A stretch of DNA of 64,000 bases from Blastomussa wellsi (lineage: Eukaryota > Cnidaria > Anthozoa > Scleractinia > Plerogyridae). The notes beneath the pieces were generated by a model that saw only the letters and a program-made list of their open reading frames with translations, had not been told where the DNA came from and did not search any database. This document shows positions 33,739 through 42,700 of this stretch, piece by piece. The stretch spans positions 18,521,184 to 18,585,183 of the forward strand of contig OX393568.1 in NCBI GenBank assembly GCA_947652115.1, in the 5' to 3' direction. A program made the position numbers and the translations under genes. Positions within the stretch are counted from its first letter, which is position 1. Each line of letters starts with the position of its first letter.

Positions 33739-36700
33739 CAGTATAACAATATAACTTGGTTTTATCAACTGGGTTGATAATGTCAATTGGCCGCCGTAAA
33801 GAGATTCCTGAGCTAACGTTTCGAGCGTTAGCCCTTCGTCGGAGCAAATGGATTCGCTCCGACGAAGGGCTAACCCTCGAAACGTCAGCTCACGAATCTC
33901 TTTACGGCGGCCAATTCACATTATCAACCCAGTTGATAAAAACAAATTATATTATCAAAAATTCTACTTCTGCGTTCTGATTCTAAGCGTTTGCACGTGG
34001 AAATAAGTAGGTTTTATGTTACGGTTTATTTATTTTCTGAGGGTTCATTGAAGAATTCGACAAAAAAGGTAACACAATGAAAGGAAGGCCCGCGTTTGCC
34101 GGTTTTGAGAGATTAACTCTCTAATGTATACCGAGTTGCACGCAGTAGAGCTTAGCTTCAAACCTTCTAGTTTCAGGCTTTACAAGCAGTCCCAGTAGAA
34201 GTTCTTCATCATTCAATTTGGCAACGTTTGGCAACTGGGTAAACTACATTGTAACTACGTTATGTAAGCGACTTTACTTGCTCGTTCGTTTTCACGCCAA
34301 TCAAACATAAAAGACGAGATTTCGCACCAAAACTCGTTTTGAAACCGAGGCAACGGGCACCACAACACAAGACTCGGCACACTAGCGATACATACCTGAG
34401 CAATGAGTCTGTACACATAAACAGCTTTGCTCTGTCCAAACCGGTAAACCCTGAATATGGACTGAACATCATGGGAAGGGTTCCACGATACGTCAAACAC
34501 AACCACTCGGTTGGCAGCTACAAGATTTATCCCCAGCCCACCGGCCTTGGTCGAGATAAGAAACAGCCGAGCACTGCAAGAAACGACAATCAAGTTGAAA
34601 TATGTGCACTTCTTTCTTGGCATAACGATACTTGTAAGACCGTGATTAAGGTGCCACTCGAACAGCAGATTTTGGAGAAATGAAGTGACAAAGTTCTCCT
34701 CGCCAAATACGTGACACCAAATCAAAGGCTGACCACAATGAGCTGAGCCAGCAGTTCCGAATGTCAAAGACACGAAACGAACATTTCTTCAATCAACCCT
34801 TAAGGCAGTGCAAAATTATATTTTACAACGAGAATTTAAGTACTTTGAGCCGGATTTCAGCCAACTGGTTACCTCAGTTTGTAAAGCGGGGGGTCATGGG
34901 TTGGACGTCATAGAATGCCGGCTGTCCAGTAGGAAACTTGTACTAATTCAGATGATCGTAGCAGTGGGCAAGGCGTTAAGCCGTTGGCCTTGTCTCCTAC
35001 ACTTTTTCAAATCTTAAATTAGTAGGGAACGTTAAAACACACGCATCATAGCTGGAAAAGAGTGGGGGACGTAGTCGCCGGTGTTATGGTCTGGCCTCTT
35101 CACATGTATTTACTCTCGACTTGAATTGTAAAGCCCATTTGAACATATGTATAGGGAAAATGTGCTAAATGAAGGCATCACCATTACCGATCGATTTTCT
35201 CGCTTTTTGGGGAAGGTTGCCGGGACGCGCGAGTGACTTCATTAATCCCTCAAGACTCATAAAAGACTCTCACAGGCGCCCAATAATTTCCAATCTATTC
35301 ATTTTTAGACGCTGTGGGTTTGCTATTATCGACAACTTACGTTTTATTGTCGATGTCGTTAAAGATGTCTGCCCATCTCTGCCTCATGGCCGCACTCGTC
35401 GAACCATCCATACGGAAGTAATCACACCCTCGGCACCAGTTCTCCCTGTCACCGCCAATCTCACCACCTCCCAACATCTTCTCTATCAGATCAAGCGTGA
35501 CAAGACTCTGGCTAAACACCAACACTTTATCATGAACGGCCTCCGCATCTGCAAGGATCTCCATCAAAAGAACAAGCTTGCCACTAAGTTCTACGTTGTA
35601 TTCGTCGTCTTCTTGCATAAACTCGTCATACCATTCCTTCTCTTCCTCGATTTCTACATCTGAGCCGTCTTTGAAAGCTGTACCCGACCGCGTACTACCA
35701 TACACACTGTTAGTTTCGCCGTTGTCCTTGCTTGTCGACGGCTTTGCGTCGTTCGCCGTCATGACATCTTTCTTGTTGCTAGACTTGCCGTCTTTGCTGG
35801 TGTGAGGTCTTTCACGCTCTTCATTGTGCGTCTGTCGTGAGGGGCCAGCACTATTATCGTCGATGGTGACCACAGTGATGTCTTCGCCGTCGATATTGAC
35901 TGTAGAGGAGCTGGCCTTGCTTGATGCTGAATGAAGCTGATTCCGCGCGGCTGCAGCTTTCTTCCTCGAAGACTGCGGAAGAACTTCATCCTCACTCTCA
36001 TCTTCATCACTGTCGTCCTCATCTGAGTTTAACACCCTCTTACCTCCTCTGCCACCATGTTTCTTTCCTCTCCTTTCCTCCTCACTTCCCGATGACGACT
36101 CCTCCTCCTCCTCCTCTTCCTCTGACGAAGTTGATTTCAAGCTCTCCTCTTCCTGCTCGTCCTCTTCTTCCTCTTCGTCGGTGTGTACCACAAAATCATC
36201 CATGCTGTCAGTATCGACAAACTTCTCTGGCCGTCTGAGGGCTTCAAGTTTCAGGCACCAGGGATGTGTCCAGATGCGCATTAGAGCTTGGTAGTCAGAG
36301 AAGAGAGAAACTCCTGGAGCAAAACACAAATCAAACAAAATCAAATCAGTTCTTTATACTGCAGGCCTGTATGCATAAGAGTGAATAGAGAAGAGAACAA
36401 GTGAAGATTCAACAAAGAGAAAACCTAACACCACAGATTGCATAAAACGCCAGGGATTTAAAAATGCAATCCCCGTTAATTTGTAAATGCTCCCGCAAAC
36501 AAAATCCCTTTGAAAATGAGTCTCTCGCTCCCCCTCCACCCAATATAAAACAATCCTTTGTTTCATGTGCACGTTCTTTAGAGAGATTTATCACACAGCA
36601 CTACGCGAAATAGCTAGGTGAAACTAAGCTTAAGCTTTTGCTGGCCCAAACCATACCTTCAACAGTAAGCCCTTCTAAAAGTGTGCATAAGGCCGTAACT

Positions 36701-39700
36701 CTCGTATAACGCACTCTTTCGATCTTTAACTTTTTTGCGTTCATCTCCACCGACTTTAGAGCAAGACTGACTGCTATGCCTAGCGATTATAAACTTAACA
36801 TGGGAGCCGCAGTGGCCTAAGGGTAACTTGGGGTTTGAGCCCTGGCCGGGGGAATGCGTTGTGTTGTTGGGCAAGACACTTTACTCTCACAGTGCCTCTC
36901 TTCACCCAGGTGTATAAATCAATACCGGCAAATTTAATGCTAGGGAGTAACTCTTCAATGGACTAGCATCCCATTTCTTCGTGCTAAGCAAACCTGGATA
37001 AGCTTAGCATCAGTTTTTTAAGTAGCTTTGCTTACCCCTCTTGCAAACGTCCCCATCAGGAAAGACAAACGTCTTAAGGTAATGTTCATAGAGCTTCCTC
37101 TGAGATGCTGATGGCCGTACCTTGATCACATACTCGTGTTTACGTGGAAGAAAAGGGATTAATGCTGCGTAATCTTTTCTCTATCAAGATCAAGACAGAG
37201 ATCATGTCAGTGAAAAGTCAAATAGAAAACCTAGATCATTACTTTCATGTTACTGTGCAAAAATATGCCATCCCATAGATGTACATTTCTTCATTATAGA
37301 AGTGCGTTTATGAAGTCATCATGGTGTTTATCGTGAGTAGGGGGTCACCACCTGGTTCATGGTGGGGTGGCTTGCATGCTCCAGTGATATTCTGTTTCTG
37401 AAAAACAGCAAATTCTTGGAGGGAAACGACAAAATTTAGGCCATCCATTGTCCTCCCCTTTGATAACCCGTGACCTCCGCCAATACTGGTGCGATGCTGG
37501 CTCTACCAGCTGAGCTAATTTGCCAATATGTGGTAGAGCATCGCACCGCTGTTCGCGGATGTCACAGGTTCCTATTGCTAAATTGGAAATTCACTGTGAT
37601 GATCATTTCTCACTTCTATCTACATCCGCAGTTCACTTATGAATTGTTTCATATACTTCATGTCAAGAATTTTCTAACTTTCAACTCCGGGGGAAACTTA
37701 ACCGTATGACCATTAAAATAAAAGCTGTACTTTTCTGTAACGTTATTCTAGTCGCTAACGAAGCCCAATCAGGGTTGTCAAAATAAGCCGGCAACCGGCG
37801 CATTTCACCTGCTAATCCGAATACTGCGCCGGCTGCTCCGAATGTTAGTAGGTCAGTTCTGAGCGTGATATTGGAGAAATATGAAAATAGCTGCCTACTT
37901 TTTGGATGGAACCTGCTACTCTAAAACCTACCGACAACCCTGCACAATTTGTCAGATTTAGGGTGTTTCATTGGGCAAATAATACCCGAAACAAAATCGG
38001 TGACACTGGTTTTGTTTACATCAATTTCTGACAGTCAGTAGTAACTCGTTATCTTACAGTGGTGAACCTTTCAGAAAAAAAGTCAGCGTTAGAATTTTTT
38101 GCACGAACATCCTTAAGGTGCACGTTCAGGGGAGACCTACCTGTACACATCCTTCCAACATCTTGTGAAGTACATGGCATCGCTGTTTCATGATCTGAAC
38201 ATCAAGCACGGTCGAGTCAGCGCACTGCCCGTTTTGGATTGGATTCACAAAGGAGTTGGTGAACTCTTTCCGTGTACCAAGGAGATTGGGTTTCACAAAA
38301 CTCACCATACAATGATCTAAAAAAAAAAACGGCAAGTAAGAAAGATTTTCGCTGCTGGAGAAAAATCTTTAAAATGATATTTGGATAGGCAATGTTACAC
38401 TAAATGAATATGACTGTTAGACCTATAGCAGTATAAATAAAAATAAATTATGAATATTTATATTACTATAAGCCTGAGATACATACATTCAATTAGATTG
38501 TTCTGCAAAGGAGTTCCAGTCAACACAATGCGTCGTTTTGTCTTGATGCCGTTGAGTGCTTTTGAGATAGCACTGGCATCATTGCGCAGGATATGGCCTT
38601 CATCACAGACCACTAATTCAGGACCTGAAATGTTATAATAGCAAAACAAATACTCCATAAGTTTTCCAGGGTTTTCATTGGGTACATATAGGGACACTGT
38701 CACGAGTATAAATTCAAAAATGCAACAGCCCAAAAATGTGTTTACACCAGGGTTTCATTATGATTTTGGGCAGGAGGTCAGTAGGGTTTTTCAGCCGGGC
38801 ATTTTTAGTTTTCCTTATAAAAGAAAGTAAGTAGAGAAGACAAAAAAAGCCGTGCCGATCAATTTGCCCGGTGCCTGGCCCTTAATGAAACCCCTGCGGC
38901 AATGGAAACCTAACAACAGTGGTTAATTTTTTCAAAAAATTACTATACCAGTTCACTGAAGCGAAATATGGAGTGATATCACTATGATACAATCAGGAGC
39001 TTTTGATCTAAACTGAATTTTTCAAGTTTTGTCCTTGTGATTTGGAAAAATTGATGAAATCTATTTAGTTTTAGGAGCATTTCATGTATGGGTGAAATAA
39101 TCTTGTGCCCATTTTACTAAAAAAAGCTGACACAGAATAAGACAAGCGACTTCCTTAAGCGAGTTTAAGACAAAACTAAGTTGCCACAGTTTTAAGTAAA
39201 TTTTTATTATATTTCTTAAGCGAAAGTTTTAAGTATAATTTTTGAACACAGCCTCCATGAAAAGCAGTTTTATTATTTTGTATTTTACCTTAGCTAGGAA
39301 GAGAGGTAGTCAGTTGATTACCATAACTACTTCTAAAAAGCAGGCGGAAATACCGTGTATAAATAAAGTTATCTTATCTTATCTTATCTTAGTGTTGCTT
39401 TAAACGTGAGGAGACAGGCAAAAAAGAATGCAATGAAGTGAAATTTTTCATGTTCAATTGCTGGTTTTCACTGTCTCACCATCAAAAGTAAATACAAAAC
39501 CATGCAACGAAAAAAGCTGATAAATTCAAATTTTATGATATTAAACAACATCTCCAAGTCCCAGGTCTGTGCGGTACACAATTATTGAGTTATTTGCAGA
39601 AGCATTTCATGCAAATTTATAAAGCTTAGTATGGAGACATTCAAAGCTGTTGTCACAAAACCTGTCATGTTTTAAAATAGGACTAAGGAGGTGGGACAAA

Positions 39701-42700
39701 TCAAACAAATTCACACTCCCTGATTGGCTAACTTGTCAATAAAGTTTGTTGGGTGGCCACACTAAGGCGCGTCACAGTGTAAAATAGAATTCTCCTTACC
39801 TGGATCAACAAGAGATTCCTGAAATATCTTCTTCTGGTGTTTACTTTTGATCCTGTAGCTGTAAGCCAGATTACGGTACAGGGAATAACCCATGATCATT
39901 ATACCACCATACCGCTGCCACTGCTTAAGCATGTCTGCACGACGCCAGTTGTTACCACCCACTTCTTGAAGGATATAAACCTAGAAAAATAGAAGAATCA
40001 AAATCAATATTTGATTTGCTCTTGGGTGTACCGGAGCACAGTGGCAAGAGCACTCACCCCCCACCAATGTGGCAAATCCCAGACCCAGTGGAATACATGG
40101 GTTGAATTTGTTAGTTCTCATCCTGACTCCAAGGGTTTTTATCAGGGCTTTATGTCCACTCCCCACTCCCACAAAATCCAACACTAAATTCCCACTTGGA
40201 TTTTGAAGCATTTCTACAGAGGTCCTGAGGGCCAGCTAGCGAGTTTGAAAGCTGCCTGCCACTAAGGTAAAACTCCAAAGGTTTGACCATAAATAGTTTA
40301 AAATACACTGTAATTACAAATTAAAGATGATTTCCAGTCCATACTGTTTATATTTTTGTTTTGAATTCATTAATATATAGATTTAGCCAAGCCTAAAAGC
40401 GGAGCTCCGTATTTTTGCTGGTTCTTAATAATTTCTCTGAAATAAACAGTGGTTAAAAACGTCAACTCCAATTGCAGAATTTCTGCTAAGAATGACCATA
40501 AAAAGTTAAAAAATGCAGCTAGAAGAAAAAAATTCGGACCTGAGCCCACGATCAATGAAGAAAACCAATGCCTGGTCAGCGGTCAACTTAAAAAAAAGGT
40601 TACCCCGATGAATTCTAACTCCTGAGCCCGCAATCTGGTCATGTGATACTGGTCAGCAGATACCTCAATTTGATAGCTGTCAATTGACCATAACATGGAT
40701 GGCCTATAACAAAGATGTAAGCCGATAAGGCTGACAAGGTGTTGACAAGGCATGGCTATTTATGGCTGCCATGTTGCGCGACTCCGTCGTCGTCGTCGTC
40801 GTCGTCGTCGTGTGTACGCGCCTACGAGCAATACCACTAGCCATGATAACCATAAGAAAATCAACTCATGGGTTTCGTTTTCTTTCCCATATGAGTATGG
40901 GGCTCCGCTTGATGGCCCTTGGGGCTACCGAAGCTCTGCTAATATATTACACTTCGGTTACAGCATACATGAAGTCTTTGAGTTCACCATTACAGGAAGT
41001 TTTGTTTTGAAGTGTTGGGTGGGCTGAAATGTTGGTTTGGCATACTGTTGAGGTTCATCTACTCTTTATTATTGTTTTGCAAAAATATCCGGCATTAATA
41101 ATCAAGAAAAAGGTAAGTTCTTTTTCAATAGTAAACCTTCCTTTGTGCAAGACTCAAATGAGCATTTGCAGATGGAGATTTTAATATGATGCATGGCATG
41201 GATAGGAAATTATCTTTCATGTATACTTGTTGTTACCTCAAGCCTGTCATCCACAGCCAGCCACTTGTCAAACTCGACTTCCCAGTTTAAGACTGTGTTA
41301 AGTGGAGCAATAACTAACACCCGCTGCAAGTTGATATCCTTGTGTGCCATGAGGGTATGAACAAGAGCAACAACCTGGAAAAGAAACACTTGTTCAAAAC
41401 AAAGAAACTATACTAAAAATAATTTGTGTAATCTTGAAAGCAATATAGTGGTCCATAAAAATTCAAACGTGGCACTGAGTCTTTCTGGTTAAACTGTTAT
41501 ACTTGGTTTTGTTTTCATTGCGTAAAGTCAGACAAAGGAATATTTCAAAATTAACACTTTTATACCTGAAAGCCTTGGAGTCATGTCAGAATTTTGATAT
41601 AATTGAATCTGAGCTGTTGCTGAGTCCAAATGGAAAACATGTATCAAGTTTTTAAACACACTGAGTATTTACATTTAACGGACTTCTTTTTCAGTACTTA
41701 GGGTCTACAGAGGCAAACTCTGCATGGTTCAAACCGAAAAGAAATTTCAACATCCACGCTGACAGGTCATGTTATTTTCATAACAAATTAGCGTAGGGCA
41801 TGTACAAGTAGGAAAATCTATAAATCCAGTGCTCAAAATTAGCCGTTGCCCAATTGCCCAAGACAACTAAAACTTCGTTCTGACAACCAGTTTTTAGGAA
41901 TAAAAGGCCGGGCCCGAGATTGTCCGGCATTTGCCATAAGGACCACATGGAATTTTTTTCTAATTTTGAGCACTGTAAATCCCTCCAATGGGGCCTCTGT
42001 TGATAAAAACAGCAATGCAAAATAAACAGTTCATGCTACACGTATATGTTGTGGTTTAAATTTATCCCTGGTTTAAAATTTTTTAAACCAGTTTGACTTT
42101 TATTTCCCTTTGTCTCATGTTGATTAACATAATCTGAAACAATGGGAAATCAATATCAAACTGGTTTAAAAAATTTTAAACCAGGAATAAATTTAAACCA
42201 CAACAAATACATGTAACAGCTGAATTTGTAGTACTGTACCTTCTTGAAATTCGGTTTTGATGATACAAACCCAGGTGCAGTTTGTTGTAGCCTGTTTCTT
42301 TCCTTTTAGTGATAATTAATCTTTCAACTCAAGCCTGATTTTAAAACTATTCATCAAACCATTTCCCAGATAGGGCTGACAATCTAACATAGACATGTAC
42401 ATCATTGAACATTAACATCGCATAATGTAAATAATTATGATAATTTATTGTGTACATGTACCTGCAGTGTCTTGCCGAGCCCCATACAATGTGCCAGTAT
42501 ACATCCTCCACCAGGCTCATCCTTCTGCCATGATTTGACAGACTCAACCACACAGTCGTACATGAACTGGACTCCTTTGCACTGATGTGGTTTCAAATAT
42601 TGGAGAAGATCCGTCTTCACTTCCACAATAGCTTCCTTTGTACTTGGGTCCGACTCAAGCACAAGTTTGGAAACTTTAGCTGACTCACTTGGCATGTCAT

